From NCBI RefSeq assembly GCF_030163795.1, contig NZ_JASJOF010000004.1, forward strand, positions 62,001 to 126,000: a stretch of DNA of 64,000 nt, in the 5' to 3' direction. This stretch comes from Roseicyclus marinus. Lineage in GTDB: Bacteria; Pseudomonadota; Alphaproteobacteria; Rhodobacterales; Rhodobacteraceae. The notes beneath the pieces were generated by a model. That model was not told the origin of the DNA, ran no database searches, and saw only the letters and a list, made by a program, of their open reading frames with translations. The position numbers and the translations under genes were made by a program. Shown piece after piece: positions 24,294 through 32,873 of this stretch (the first letter of the stretch is position 1; every line of letters starts with the position of its first letter).

Positions 24294-25399
24294 TCGCCCG
24301 CCGCCTTCAGCACACCGCGCTCGATCTGGTCGCGCTCGATCGACTCGAACAGCGCCTTGAAATTCCCCTCCCCGAACCCGTCATCGCCCTTGCGCTGGAT
24401 GAATTCGAAAAAGATCGGCCCGATCACGGTCTTGGAAAAGATCTGGAGCAAGATCCGCGTCATTCCCCCATCCACGACACCTTCGCCATCGATCAGGATG
24501 CCGTGCTGCATCATCCGGTCGATCGGTTCCTCGTGGCCCTGCACCCGCTTGTGGCTCATCGCGTAATAGGATTTGGGCGGCGGCGGCATGAACTCGATCC
24601 CGTTGGCCGCGATCTTGTCGACCGAGGCATAGATATCCCGCGCCGCGACCGCGATATGCTGGATGCCCTCGCCCTTGTATTCGCGCAGATATTCCTCGAT
24701 CTGGCTCGTATCATCGGCGCTTTCGTTGATCGGGATGCGGATCTTGCCGCAAGGGCTCGTCAGCGCGCGGGAAAACAACCCGGTCTGCTTTCCCTTGATG
24801 TCGAAATACCGGATCTCGCGGAAATTGAACGCCTTGGCGTAGAAATCGTACCACGTGCTCATGTTGCCGCGCTGCACGTTGTGCGTCAGGTGGTCGAGGT
24901 AATAGAACCCCGCCCCCTCGGGCCTCGGGTCCACCTCCCCCAGCCAGTCGTATTCCCCCGCATAGGGGCTGCCCGCCTCGCCATAGGTCTCGACGAAATA
25001 CAGAAGCGATCCGCCGATGCCCATGACCGCAGGCACATCCAGCGACTTGCCGGGGCCGGTATATTCCTCCGCCCCATAGTCCAGCGCGCATTTCAGCGCG
25101 TGGTCTGCATCCACCACCCGCCAGGCCATCGCGGGCGCACAGGGTCCGTGTTCGGCGACAAACCGCGCCGCGTGACCATCCGGATCGCGGTTCAGCACAT
25201 AGGTGATGTCGCCCTGCCGGTAGAGCGAGATATCGCGCGCCTTGTGGCGGGCCACTTCGACATAGCCCATCGCCATGAACAGCTCTTCCAGCTTCTCCGG
25301 CTCGGGATGGGCGAATTCGACGAATTCGAACCCGTCCGTGCCTGCGATGTTGAGGGCGTTTATGGTCGCTTTCGGGGCATCATGGGGAAAAGGTCCCAT
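24290..25399 (-). CDS. hpd: 4-hydroxyphenylpyruvate dioxygenase
   Basis: A 369-residue VOC-fold dioxygenase converting 4-hydroxyphenylpyruvate to homogentisate. Iron ligands lie in LDHLTHNVQRG, IQHIAVAARDI and PIFFEFIQR (His, His, Glu), and the C-terminal GDDGFGEGNFKALFESIE gate helix is complete. The ATG at 25399 follows GGGAGGACC. First gene of the operon. Homogentisate dioxygenase and maleylacetoacetate isomerase are not in the window. Confidence 0.95.
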   Translation of the reverse strand: MGPFPHDAPKATINALNIAGTDGFEFVEFAHPEPEKLEELFMAMGYVEVARHKARDISLYRQGDITYVLNRDPDGHAARFVAEHGPCAPAMAWRVVDADHALKCALDYGAEEYTGPGKSLDVPAVMGIGGSLLYFVETYGEAGSPYAGEYDWLGEVDPRPEGAGFYYLDHLTHNVQRGNMSTWYDFYAKAFNFREIRYFDIKGKQTGLFSRALTSPCGKIRIPINESADDTSQIEEYLREYKGEGIQHIAVAARDIYASVDKIAANGIEFMPPPPKSYYAMSHKRVQGHEEPIDRMMQHGILIDGEGVVDGGMTRILLQIFSKTVIGPIFFEFIQRKGDDGFGEGNFKALFESIERDQIERGVLKAAGE

Positions 25400-25550
25400 G
25401 CGGTCCTCCCTTGTCTGGCCTGCGTGTACGTGCCCTTCACGCAGCAAAACAATCCCGGCCCGCGGGGGGCAAGGGTCGGCCCCTCACCCGCCCTGCTTGT
25501 CTCACGCGGGCGCGGTCCCTGTCAATATTCGTTGCAAATGCGATGACTGC

Positions 25551-26954
25551 TCAGGCCGAATAGCGCGTGGCCCCCCGGCGACGCTCGTCCAGCGGCTCGG
25601 CCATCACCAGCGCATGATGGGCGCGCTGATCGCATTGGCTGCGCGGGCAGATCCGGCAATTGATCCCGATCTCGGTCACCGGCGCGCCCGCCGCCGTCAG
25701 CGTATCGGCATAGCCGATGGCCGCCGCGTGATCGACCGCACAGCCCATGGCGACGGCGAGACGCACATCTTGCGTATGCCGCGCAAAACTCGGCCGGTCG
25801 ACGGTGCGCGAAAAGACCATGAACCGGCTCTGGTCGGGCATCTCCACCAGTTGCGGCACGATCCGCCCCGGCGTTCGGAAGGACATATGCACCTCCAGCC
25901 GCGGACAGGCCCCGCCATGTTCGGCAAGGTGGAAATCGGTCGAATTGAACCTTTTGGTGACATTCCCCGCCTTGTCGATCCGCAGGAAAAAGAACGGAAC
26001 CCCCTGCGCCCCCCGGCGCTGCAGGGTCGTGGCCCGGTGACAGGCCTGTTCGAAACTGACCCCGAAGCGTGTGGCCAGATGGTCGAAATCGTAGCGTGAC
26101 GCCAGCGCCTCCGCCAGAAAAGGGCCATAGGGCATCAGCACGGCGGCCGCGAAATAATTCGCCAATTCCACCCGGCAGCGCGCCCGGTCATGCGCATCGG
26201 CCAGACCCGCCTCCGACAACAGCGCGTCGAACACGGCGCGCTCTTCGATCAATCCCGCCACATGCACCAGCTGGAACACCCGGTTGGGATGATCCAAGGC
26301 TTCTGATAGAAGAATAAGCCGCCGCGCCTCGTCATATTCGCGCAAGGTGCGCGGCATCTCGGCCACCGGCACCAATTGCACCCGCAACCCCAGCCGCGCC
26401 AACAGCCGTTGCTTGAGGCTGGCATAGACATCATCCGTCGCGGGCGCCACCCCGTCCCAGAACGCTTCGGCCGCCTGCTCCAGCGCCGGAAAGTGATTCC
26501 TGTTCTTGCGAAAGAAGTCGTGAACCGTCTCCTCGGGCGAGGCTTGCAGCATCGCCCGCGCCCCGTCGCCCGCCTCGACCACGCTCATCAACTGGTCCGT
26601 CGTGGCCAACCACGACCGATGCAGCCGCAGAAAACAGGCCGCCAGATCCGGCGCATGGCTGAGCGCCGCGCGCATCTGCGCCAGATCGGGCCGCTCCCCA
26701 TCGAACAACGGATCGGCCAGCGCGGCGCGCAAATCGGCCAGATGCGCCGTATCCTCGTCATCAGCCAGATCGCGCCAATCGACGCCATAGGTCTCGAACA
26801 GCTTCAACAAGACGGGGACGGAAACCGACCTTTCGTTCTTTTCCAACAGGTTGACGTAAGACGTGGAAATCCCCAGCGCCTTGCCCATCTGGGCCTGCGT
26901 CTGGCCATGATCGACGCGCAACCGCCGCAGCCTCGGACCGATGAAGGTTTTCAT
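25551..26954 (-). CDS. XRE-type regulator of the ScfR/PccR (short-chain acyl-CoA) family
   Basis: A 467-residue regulator. An N-terminal XRE helix-turn-helix (RLRRLRVDHGQTQAQMGKAL, then ISTSYVNLLEKNERSVSVPV) is followed by an ImmA/IrrE-like region whose metal motif is degenerate (RVFQLVHVAGLIEE). A long C-terminal domain ends in a cysteine-rich INCRICPRSQCDQRA. This layout is that of regulators responding to propionyl-CoA or other short acyl-CoAs. It is divergent from the malyl-CoA lyase operon, which fits control of acyl-CoA assimilation. 151 bases without visible features separate it from hpd. Confidence 0.85.
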   Translation of the reverse strand: MKTFIGPRLRRLRVDHGQTQAQMGKALGISTSYVNLLEKNERSVSVPVLLKLFETYGVDWRDLADDEDTAHLADLRAALADPLFDGERPDLAQMRAALSHAPDLAACFLRLHRSWLATTDQLMSVVEAGDGARAMLQASPEETVHDFFRKNRNHFPALEQAAEAFWDGVAPATDDVYASLKQRLLARLGLRVQLVPVAEMPRTLREYDEARRLILLSEALDHPNRVFQLVHVAGLIEERAVFDALLSEAGLADAHDRARCRVELANYFAAAVLMPYGPFLAEALASRYDFDHLATRFGVSFEQACHRATTLQRRGAQGVPFFFLRIDKAGNVTKRFNSTDFHLAEHGGACPRLEVHMSFRTPGRIVPQLVEMPDQSRFMVFSRTVDRPSFARHTQDVRLAVAMGCAVDHAAAIGYADTLTAAGAPVTEIGINCRICPRSQCDQRAHHALVMAEPLDERRRGATRYSA

Positions 26955-26979
26955 TCGTGTAACCGCTGGATTTCACAAG

Positions 26980-27017
26980 TTGACGGAATCTATATCATGT
27001 AAATTCTCGCATTTACA
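26980..27017 (+). promoter_or_regulatory. Candidate promoter and operator of the mcl-mtk operon
   Basis: A TTGACG box (26980-26985) is followed after 16-17 bases by an AATTCT-like -10. Overlapping that -10 is an inverted repeat, TGTAAAT (26998-27004) with ATTTACA (27011-27017), spacer 6. It lies in the divergent region between the ScfR/PccR-like gene and the operon, the expected place for that regulator's site. Confidence 0.5.
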
Positions 27018-27090
27018 GCAGGACGCGGAACGTTTTTGAAACGCGCGCCCCCACAGGCATGCTTCCCCCATCGAACCGGGAGGAGCTTCG

Positions 27091-27579
27091 ATGCACATCC
27101 GCCAGACCCATGGGGTTCCGACCCAACAGACGCCCAAGCGATCCGGCCCCTGCGCGCTGCATGTCGTACCGGGCCAGACGCCCTGCGCTTGGCCCGCAGC
27201 CCTCGCCCAGACCCTGCCGCGCGGCGCGCAGATTCTGGTCCCCGCGACCGGCTCCCTGTCTGACCTTTTCGCCGATATCGCGGACCACGCGGGCTTCACC
27301 GTGACCCGGCTCGAGACCCCGACCGAGGCGCGGCTTGCCCATCACCTCGGGGCCGACCGCTTCGGCACCATCGCCGCCGTTCTGGCGGTGCAGGGTGAAA
27401 CCGATCCCGTCCTGATCCGCCGCGCGCTGGATGCGACCTTCCACGACGCGCGCCTCTGCCTCGACGCCAGCCTCACGGGTCAGGCCGACGGCTTTGCCCA
27501 TCCTGATCTCGTCATCACCGACCCCGCCGCCGGTCTCGCCCGCCTTGTCGCTGGCCCCACCACCCACGCCGCCCGCTGA
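27091..27579 (+). CDS. Unidentified 162-aa protein, weakly like part of a class V aminotransferase
   Basis: Not recognised with confidence. No signal peptide or membrane segment. The stretch ILVPATGSLSDLFADIADHAGFTVTRLETP...FGTIAAVLAVQGETDPVLIRRALDA...ARLCLDASLTGQADGF follows the strand/helix order of the large domain of serine-glyoxylate aminotransferases, but the PLP lysine region and small domain are absent. It is first in the mcl operon, 23 bases before mcl, after GGGAGGAGC. It could be a degenerate aminotransferase turned into an accessory protein. Function unknown. Confidence 0.65.
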   Translation: MHIRQTHGVPTQQTPKRSGPCALHVVPGQTPCAWPAALAQTLPRGAQILVPATGSLSDLFADIADHAGFTVTRLETPTEARLAHHLGADRFGTIAAVLAVQGETDPVLIRRALDATFHDARLCLDASLTGQADGFAHPDLVITDPAAGLARLVAGPTTHAAR

Positions 27580-27602
27580 ACCTTCCGCGAAAGTCACAGA
27601 CC

Positions 27603-28559
27603 ATGTCCCACACGCTCCACCCCCTCCGCCGCCAGCGTCTCCAGCGGTCTGAACTGGCCGTGCCCGCCTCCAACCCCACCATGATCGACAAGGCCGCCGC
27701 CTCCACCGCCGATTACGTCTTCCTCGATCTCGAGGATGCCGTGGCACCCCCCGAAAAGACGCAGGCCCGCAAGAACGCAATCCAGGCGCTCAACGACATC
27801 GACTGGGCCGGATTGGGCAAAACCGTCTCGGTCCGCATCAACGGGCTCGACACCCATTACATGTACCGCGACGTGGTCGACGTGATGGAACAGGCGGGCG
27901 ACCGCGTCCACACGCTCCTCGTGCCCAAGGTCGGCGTGCCCGCCGATCTCTACATGGTCGAGGCTCTGGTGAACCAGATCGAACAGGGCACCGGCGTCGA
28001 AACCCGCGTGGGAATCGAGGCGCTGATCGAAACCGCGCTTGGCATGGCCAATGTCGAGGCGATCGCCCAATTCGGCGGCCGGCTCGAGGCGCTCCATTTC
28101 GGCGTGGCCGATTACGCGGCCTCCATGCGCGCGCGCACCACCAATATCGGCGGGCTCAACCCCGATTACCCCGGCGATCAATGGCATGCCTCCATCACCC
28201 GCATGGTCATCGCCTGCCGCGCCTATGGCTTGCGCGCCATCGACGGACCCTTCGGCGATTTCTCCGATCCCGAAGGCTATGTCGCAGGGGCGCGCCGCGC
28301 CGCTGCCCTTGGCTGCGAGGGGAAATGGGCCATCCACCCCAGTCAGGTCGAGATGGCCAACGATGTCTTCTCGCCCCCCGAGGCCGAGGTGACCAAGGCC
28401 CGCCGCATCATCGCCGAACTCAAGGCCGCCGAGGCTCAGGGCAAGGGGGCCGCCAGCCTCGACGGCAAGATGATCGACGCCGCCTCCGAAAAGATGGCGA
28501 AAAACGTGATCGACATGGCCGAAGCCATCGCCGCCCGCACCCCCCTCGCCGCCGAATGA
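27603..28559 (+). CDS. mcl1: L-malyl-CoA/beta-methylmalyl-CoA lyase
   Basis: A 318-residue CitE-like TIM-barrel lyase, the same length as Mcl1 of Rhodobacter. It cleaves malyl-CoA to acetyl-CoA and glyoxylate, and reversibly joins propionyl-CoA with glyoxylate to beta-methylmalyl-CoA. Family features are DYVFLDLEDAVAPPEK (Mg ligand region), TRVGIEALIETALGMANVEAIA and the C-terminal KWAIHPSQVEMANDVFSP with the catalytic loop following. It lies directly upstream of mtkAB. Confidence 0.93.
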   Translation: MSHTLHPLRRQRLQRSELAVPASNPTMIDKAAASTADYVFLDLEDAVAPPEKTQARKNAIQALNDIDWAGLGKTVSVRINGLDTHYMYRDVVDVMEQAGDRVHTLLVPKVGVPADLYMVEALVNQIEQGTGVETRVGIEALIETALGMANVEAIAQFGGRLEALHFGVADYAASMRARTTNIGGLNPDYPGDQWHASITRMVIACRAYGLRAIDGPFGDFSDPEGYVAGARRAAALGCEGKWAIHPSQVEMANDVFSPPEAEVTKARRIIAELKAAEAQGKGAASLDGKMIDAASEKMAKNVIDMAEAIAARTPLAAE

Positions 28560-28600
28560 CCTGGTCCCTCCCCCCACACCACCCTTCCCCCGCTGCGCCG

Positions 28601-28622
28601 TAGGGTGGGCAATCTGCCCACC
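28601..28622. repeat. Short GTAGGGTGGGCA-type palindromic repeat in the mcl-mtkA gap
   Basis: GGTGGGCA (28604-28611) pairs with TGCCCACC (28615-28622) around a 3-base loop, preceded by GTA. The GTAGGGTGGGCA core is a sequence I have met as an interspersed repeat in many bacterial genomes. It is the only structure in the 113-base C-rich gap between mcl and mtkA. Confidence 0.55.
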
Positions 28623-28672
28623 ACCCCCTCACCACCCACCCCTCACCACCCCGCTCCGAAAGGACCCCGCCC

Positions 28673-29848
28673 ATGGACATCCACGAACATCAGGCCAAAT
28701 CCATCCTGTCCGATTTCGGCGTCCCCGTGCCGCGCGGCCACCTCGCCTTCAGCCCCGAACAGGCAGCACACGCCAGCCGTCAACTGGGCGGCCCCTGCGT
28801 GGTCAAGGCACAGATCCATTCCGGCGGGCGCGGGGCCGCAGGCGGCGTGAAACTCTGCCGGACCGAGGGCGAGGTGCGCAGCTTCGCCGCCTCCCTCCTT
28901 GGCCGAACCCTCGTGACCAAGCAGACGGGCGCGGCCGGTAAGCGCGTCGACCGCCTCTGGATCGAAGAAGCCACCGACATCGCGCAAGAGATCTACCTCG
29001 GCTTCGTCCTCGACCGGAAATCCGAACGCATCATGATCGTCGCCTCGGGCCACGGCGGGATGGAGATCGAGGATCTGGCCGCAACTGATCCCGACAGCCT
29101 GGTGCGCATGGTCATCGACCCCGCCGCAGGCCTTGTCGATTACCAGGCGCGCGAACTGGCCTTCCGCCTCGGCCTCTCGGGCAAGCAGATCGGCCAATTC
29201 GTCACCACCTTGCGCGCCTGCTACCGCGCCTACCGCGATCTCGACGCGATGATGGTCGAAATCAACCCGCTCGCCATCACGGGCAGCGGCGATCTGGTCG
29301 CGCTCGACGCGAAAATGTCCTTCGACACCAACGCGCTTTACCGCCGCCCGCAGGTCGCAGCACTGCGCGATCCCGGCCAGGAAGACCCGCGCGAGAGCAG
29401 CGCCCATGACAACGGTCTCGCCTATGTGGGGCTTGATGGCGACATCGGCTGCATCATCAACGGCGCAGGCCTCGCCATGGCCACGATGGACATGATCAAG
29501 CTCGCGGGCGGCGAACCCGCCAATTTCCTCGACATCGGCGGCGGTGCCTCGCCCGAACGGGTCGTGACCGCCTTCCGCACCGTCCTGACCGATCCCAATG
29601 TCGGCGTGATCCTCGTCAACATCTTCGCGGGCATCAACCGCTGCGACTGGATCGCCAAGGGTGTGGTTCAAGCCTACGAGGAAGTCGGCCTGACCCTTCC
29701 CGTCATCGTCCGCCTCTCGGGCACCAACGTCGAGGAGGGGCGCGAGATCATCCGCACCTCCGGCCTCCCCCTCCTCTCCGCCGATACGCTGGCCGAGGCC
29801 GCCAAACTTGCCGTCCGCGCCCGCCCCACCCCCCTTGCCGCCGAATAA
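28673..29848 (+). CDS. mtkA: Malate-CoA ligase, beta subunit
   Basis: A 391-residue ATP-grasp protein of the SucC family. It resembles MtkA of serine-cycle methylotrophs more than succinyl-CoA synthetase ([20 protein letters not shown] start, [27 protein letters not shown], and the very conserved [16 protein letters not shown] then [15 protein letters not shown]). With MtkB it makes malyl-CoA from malate, ATP and CoA, feeding the lyase encoded next door. A role as a second succinyl-CoA synthetase is possible but less likely in this context. Confidence 0.9.
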   Translation: MDIHEHQAKSILSDFGVPVPRGHLAFSPEQAAHASRQLGGPCVVKAQIHSGGRGAAGGVKLCRTEGEVRSFAASLLGRTLVTKQTGAAGKRVDRLWIEEATDIAQEIYLGFVLDRKSERIMIVASGHGGMEIEDLAATDPDSLVRMVIDPAAGLVDYQARELAFRLGLSGKQIGQFVTTLRACYRAYRDLDAMMVEINPLAITGSGDLVALDAKMSFDTNALYRRPQVAALRDPGQEDPRESSAHDNGLAYVGLDGDIGCIINGAGLAMATMDMIKLAGGEPANFLDIGGGASPERVVTAFRTVLTDPNVGVILVNIFAGINRCDWIAKGVVQAYEEVGLTLPVIVRLSGTNVEEGREIIRTSGLPLLSADTLAEAAKLAVRARPTPLAAE

Positions 29849-29860
29849 GGACCCCAGACC

Positions 29861-30757
29861 ATGGCCATTCTGATCACCAGGGATACCCGCGTCATCGTTC
29901 AGGGCATGTCGGGCCGCATCGGCCAATTCCATGCCGAGGAGATGATCGCCTACGGCACCAACGTTGTGGGCGGCGTCACGCCCGGCAAGGGCGGTGAGAC
30001 GCATCTGGGCCGCCCGCTTTTCAACACCGTGCGCGAGGCGGTGGAGGCGACGGGCGCCGATGCCTCGCTCCTTTTCGTGCCCCCCGCCTTCGCCGCCGAT
30101 GCGATGATGGAGGCCGCCGATGCCGGGATCAAAACCGCCGTCTGCGTCACCGATGGCTTGCCCGCCCAGGACATGATGAAGGTCAAACGCTTCCTCAAAC
30201 GCTACCCGCGCGAGCGCAAGATGCGCCTCATCGGCCCCAATTGCGCCGGCATCATCAGCCCCGGCATCGGCTTCATGGGCATCATGCCGCCCCATATCTA
30301 CCGCCCCGGCCGCGTCGGCATCGTGGGCCGCTCGGGCACGCTGGGCTACGAGGCCGCCTCCCAGATGTCCGCGCTCGGCATCGGCGTCTCTTCCTCTATC
30401 GGCATCGGGGGTGATCCGATCAACGGTTCCTCCTTCCGCGACATCCTCGAACTTTTCGAAAACGACGAGGGTACCGATGCCGTCATAATGATCGGCGAAA
30501 TCGGTGGCCCGCAGGAGGCCGAGGCCGCCGCTTACGTCCGCGATCACATGACCAAACCGGTCGCGGCCTATGTCGCGGGCCTCTCCGCCCCCAAGGGCCG
30601 CAAGATGGGCCATGCGGGCGCGATCATCTCGGCCTTTGGCGAAAGCGCACAGGAAAAGGTCGAGATCTTGCAGGATGCGGGGATCATGGTCGCGCCCAAC
30701 CCCTCCTCCATGGGCGACACCGTGGCCCGGATGCTCGGCCTCAAGGTGGCGGCATGA
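29861..30757 (+). CDS. mtkB: Malate-CoA ligase, alpha subunit
   Basis: A 298-residue SucD-family subunit: CoA-binding Rossmann N-domain (VQGMSGRIGQFHAEEMIAYGT then GVTPGKGGETHLGRP), GPNCAGIISPG, and the phosphohistidine H251 in KMGHAGAII. The TPGKGG-x-THLGRP-x-FNTV pattern and the C-terminal APNPSSMGDTV match MtkB. 12 bases separate it from mtkA, and its stop overlaps the next gene (ATGA), so the following two genes belong to the same operon. Confidence 0.9.
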   Translation: MAILITRDTRVIVQGMSGRIGQFHAEEMIAYGTNVVGGVTPGKGGETHLGRPLFNTVREAVEATGADASLLFVPPAFAADAMMEAADAGIKTAVCVTDGLPAQDMMKVKRFLKRYPRERKMRLIGPNCAGIISPGIGFMGIMPPHIYRPGRVGIVGRSGTLGYEAASQMSALGIGVSSSIGIGGDPINGSSFRDILELFENDEGTDAVIMIGEIGGPQEAEAAAYVRDHMTKPVAAYVAGLSAPKGRKMGHAGAIISAFGESAQEKVEILQDAGIMVAPNPSSMGDTVARMLGLKVAA

Positions 30758-31632
30758 GCAGGCTGGAAAGCTTTGCCATGGCCACCATGCGCGACGCCGA
30801 GGATTGGATCGGCCGGACCGAGGAACGCTGGGGCTGCCTGACACCGGAACTGGCGGGGATGATGTCGGCGGCGGTCTCCCACCCGCTGTCCCTGCCCCGC
30901 GACACGCGGCGGGGCGGGCTTTTGCCCCGGCTCTGGCATTGGGCGGCCTTCCCCGAATTCGTGCCGCTCGCCCAATTGGGTCAGGACGGCCACCCCGAAC
31001 TGGGCGATTTCCTTCCGCCCTTGGCCTTTCGCCGCCGCATGTGGGCGGCGGGCGCGCTGACCTTCCACGGCTCCTTGCGCATCGGCGAAAGGCTGCGGCG
31101 CAAATCCGTGATCCGCTCCGTCACGCCCAAATCGGGGGCCACGGGCGACATGGTTTTCGTCACCGTCGACCACCAGATCGAAGGCGAAACCGGCAGTTTC
31201 GTCGAAGAACGGCAAGATATCGTCTACCTCCATATCCCCGAGGTCTTCACACCCCCCAAACGCCTGCCCGAACTGGAAAACCCCGATTTCGACGAAACCG
31301 TCGCCATAACCGAGGCGCGGCTGTTCCGCTTTTCGGCGGCCACCTTCAACGCGCATCGCATCCATTACGACCTGCCCTATGCCCGCGAGGTCGAAAAATA
31401 CCCCGCCCTCGTCACCCATGGGCCGATGCAGGCGATCATGTTGATGGAAACCGCCAAGCGCCACACCGGCGTGCCGCCCAAACGCTTCAGCTTCCGGGGC
31501 GTGCACCCGATGTTTCACACCCATGACCTGCGCCTTCAGGGGAAATTGTCGGCCAATGGCAAAAGCATGGACCTCGGCACAGCCACGCCCGAGGGCTATC
31601 TTGGCATGACCGCACAGGCGGAGTGGGATTGA
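30754..31632 (+). CDS. Mesaconyl-C4-CoA hydratase-like protein (Meh, HTD2/MaoC family)
   Basis: A 292-residue double hot-dog protein. The N-terminal half (WIGRTEERWGCLTPELAGMMSAAV) is FAS1-like dehydratase type. The C-terminal half carries hydratase residues in FSAATFNAHRIHYDLPYA. In the 3-hydroxypropionate bi-cycle Meh hydrates mesaconyl-C4-CoA to citramalyl-CoA, which a lyase splits to pyruvate and acetyl-CoA. Its place between mtkB and an Mct-like gene, with overlaps on both sides, supports that role. An itaconyl- or other enoyl-CoA hydratase is the alternative. Confidence 0.8.
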   Translation: MSRLESFAMATMRDAEDWIGRTEERWGCLTPELAGMMSAAVSHPLSLPRDTRRGGLLPRLWHWAAFPEFVPLAQLGQDGHPELGDFLPPLAFRRRMWAAGALTFHGSLRIGERLRRKSVIRSVTPKSGATGDMVFVTVDHQIEGETGSFVEERQDIVYLHIPEVFTPPKRLPELENPDFDETVAITEARLFRFSAATFNAHRIHYDLPYAREVEKYPALVTHGPMQAIMLMETAKRHTGVPPKRFSFRGVHPMFHTHDLRLQGKLSANGKSMDLGTATPEGYLGMTAQAEWD

Positions 31633-32870
31633 TGGGCATTCTCAACGGTATGCGCGTCGTCGAATCCTCCGCCTTCGTGGCCGTGCCGCTGGCAGGCATG
31701 ACGCTGGCGCAGATGGGGGCCGATGTGATCCGCTTCGACCTGCCCACGGGCGGCATGGATGCCACCCGCTGGCCCGTCGCGCCGAACGGCCAAAGCCTGT
31801 TCTGGGCGGGCATGAACAAGGGCAAACGCTCCGTCGCCATCGACGTGAAAACCCCGCGCGGCAAGGAAATCGCGCAAGACATCATCTGCGCCCCCGGCGA
31901 TGACGCGGGGCTTTTCATCACCAATCTCGCCACGCCGGGCTGGACCGATCACGCGACCCTTGCCGCCCGCCGCGCCGATCTGGTCTCGGTCACGCTGCGC
32001 GGCGACCGGCACGGGCGGCCCGCCGTCGATTATACCGTCAATCCCGCCGTGGGCTTTCCCATGGCCACGGGGCCGGAAGGCTCGACCGATCCGGTCGCCC
32101 ATGCCCTGCCCGCATGGGATGCCATCGCGGGTGGGCTGGTCGTCTCGGGCCTCTTGGCCGCCGAACGCCACAGGCTCCGCCACGGCACCGGCCAAGCCGT
32201 CGATCTGACACTGAAAGACGTGGCCGCCGCCATGCTCGGCCATCTCGGGATCATCGCCGAACATGCGCTGACCGGGCAGACACGCGGCCGCGCGGGCAAC
32301 AGCCTTTACGGCGCCTATGGTCAGGATTTCCAATGTGCCGATGGCCGCCGCGTCATGGTCATCGGCCTGACCGCGCGGCAATGGCAGAACCTCATGAAGG
32401 TCACGGGGCTCTCTGAACCCATGGCCGCACTGGCCAAGGCGCTTGGCGCCGATTTCCGGGACGAAGGCGCCCGCTGGCACGCCCGCCACGCGATCACCGC
32501 CATCCTGTCCCCGTGGTTCGCCGCCCGCCGTGTCGCCGATTTCGCCGAAAGCTTTGACCGCGCGGGCGTCACATGGTCGGAATTCCGAACCTTTTCCCAA
32601 GCGATCGAGGAAGACCCCGACCTCTCGGCCGAAAACCCGATCTTCTCCGAAATCGATCAACCGGGCCTTGGCCGCTTCCTTGTTCCCGGCACGCCTTTCG
32701 GCTTTTCCGCGCTCGACCGCGAAAGCGCGGCCCCCGCCCCGCTTCTCGGCCAGCATACCGAAGCCGTGCTGGCCGACGTCGCGCGCCTCCCCGATCTGGA
32801 GATCGCCCGCCTTTTCGATCAGGGCATCGTCGCCCAACCGGACCGCGAGGCGCTCCGCCGCGCCTCGTAA
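31632..32870 (+). CDS. Mesaconyl-CoA C1-C4 CoA transferase-like protein (Mct, CaiB/BaiF family)
   Basis: A 412-residue class III CoA transferase. It shares striking segments with Chloroflexus Mct as I recall it: SAFVAVPLAGMTLAQMGADVIRFD-like start, LFWAGMNKGKRSVAID, ICAPGDDAGLFITN, DYTVNP and a central ALPAWD with the catalytic Asp at 163. The enzyme moves CoA within mesaconyl-CoA from C1 to C4. The ATG at 31632 shares one base with the Meh-like stop. Last gene of the operon, and 3 bases separate it from the convergent kynU. Confidence 0.85.
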   Translation: MGILNGMRVVESSAFVAVPLAGMTLAQMGADVIRFDLPTGGMDATRWPVAPNGQSLFWAGMNKGKRSVAIDVKTPRGKEIAQDIICAPGDDAGLFITNLATPGWTDHATLAARRADLVSVTLRGDRHGRPAVDYTVNPAVGFPMATGPEGSTDPVAHALPAWDAIAGGLVVSGLLAAERHRLRHGTGQAVDLTLKDVAAAMLGHLGIIAEHALTGQTRGRAGNSLYGAYGQDFQCADGRRVMVIGLTARQWQNLMKVTGLSEPMAALAKALGADFRDEGARWHARHAITAILSPWFAARRVADFAESFDRAGVTWSEFRTFSQAIEEDPDLSAENPIFSEIDQPGLGRFLVPGTPFGFSALDRESAAPAPLLGQHTEAVLADVARLPDLEIARLFDQGIVAQPDREALRRAS

Positions 32871-32873
32871 GCC

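Noticed and set aside
28643-30844. Long minus-strand open frame antisense to mtkA and mtkB
   Set aside because: Low-complexity Gly/Asp/His composition without domain features, opposite two well-recognised enzymes.
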